From: Flavobacterium sp. HJJ
GTDB lineage: Bacteria > Bacteroidota > Bacteroidia > Flavobacteriales > Flavobacteriaceae
NCBI RefSeq assembly: GCF_015351475.1
Contig: NZ_JADKPR010000031.1
Span: 1-51,050 of the forward strand
Length of the DNA: 51,050 nucleotides
Direction of reading: 5' to 3'
Shown here: piece after piece, positions 51,037 through 51,050 of the stretch
Position numbering within the stretch: position 1 is the first letter of the stretch
Layout: every line of letters starts with the position of its first letter
Program-made: the position numbers and the translations under genes
Notes under the pieces: generated by a model
What the model was told of the DNA's origin: nothing
Database searches by the model: none
Seen by the model: the letters and a program-made list of their open reading frames with translations, nothing else

Positions 51037-51050
51037 ATGGCAAAAATCAA
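51037..51050 (+). CDS. Start of the next gene (cut by window edge)
   Basis: ATG GCA AAA ATC lies two bases after the previous stop codon. Only four codons are visible, so nothing can be said about the product. The tight spacing suggests co-transcription. Confidence 0.4.

Noticed and set aside
1..51050. CRISPR array or rRNA genes
   Set aside because: No series of regularly spaced repeats and no rRNA-like conserved sequence were seen anywhere in the window.

Overview
The window looks like a Flavobacterium-type chromosome (Bacteroidota). It is AT-rich, many genes carry the phylum's TAnnTTTG -7 promoter element, and the gene families (GSCFA, DUF2490, DUF4230, DUF5522, OMP beta-barrel TonB-type receptors) are typical of that group. 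All assignments are made by reading the sequence; no database search was run.

Region 1 (1-12.3 kb) is accessory DNA. It begins with the tail of an IS4-type transposase. Next is a divergent XRE regulator facing a compact operon: an MNT/HEPN-like protein followed by three tandem paralogous small proteins of unknown function (559-3132). An IS110 element follows, with a structured upstream end that could encode a bridge RNA. Then comes a visibly more GC-rich mobilization module: a small basic protein, a DUF6922 protein, MobA, MobB relaxase and a split, truncated Toprim primase. The region ends with a 56-aa protein and a large serine recombinase. The end of the recombinase frame runs through the terminator of an initiator tRNA gene and into that tRNA. 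The tRNA is present twice as a 79-bp direct repeat, so this is the likely junction with the chromosome.

Region 2 (12.4-30.5 kb) is chromosomal: era, a small membrane protein, der, a lipoprotein, an outer-membrane beta-barrel receptor, a Spy-like periplasmic protein and a chromate transporter. It ends with a minus-strand set: Rrf2 regulator, TonB receptor, PstS-, PstC-, PstA- and PstB-type ABC transporter, DUF2490 protein and ChrA. A 17-bp perfect palindrome overlaps the receptor promoter and may be the Rrf2 operator.

Region 3 (30.5-51 kb) is also chromosomal: a TPM/TPM/LemA/MerR/M23 group, alaS, two paralogous lipoproteins, GSCFA and DUF4230 proteins, an aromatic amino acid hydroxylase, a pectate lyase behind a LacI-type palindrome, a truncated haemoglobin, and a short ilv locus (IlvN-like ACT protein plus IlvA). 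The ilv locus sits behind two consecutive isoleucine-rich leader peptides, each followed by an intrinsic terminator. Then follow a DUF4136 lipoprotein, urocanate hydratase with an apparent repeat-derived insertion, a DUF5522 protein, a small membrane-associated protein and a PLP-dependent deaminase. A long palindromic repeat occurs three times in intergenic spaces (13.6, 40.7 and 50.0 kb).

The strongest candidates for something new are the tandem isoleucine attenuators, the HEPN/triple-paralog cassette, the recombinase-tRNA fusion junction and the Rrf2-receptor-transporter operator.
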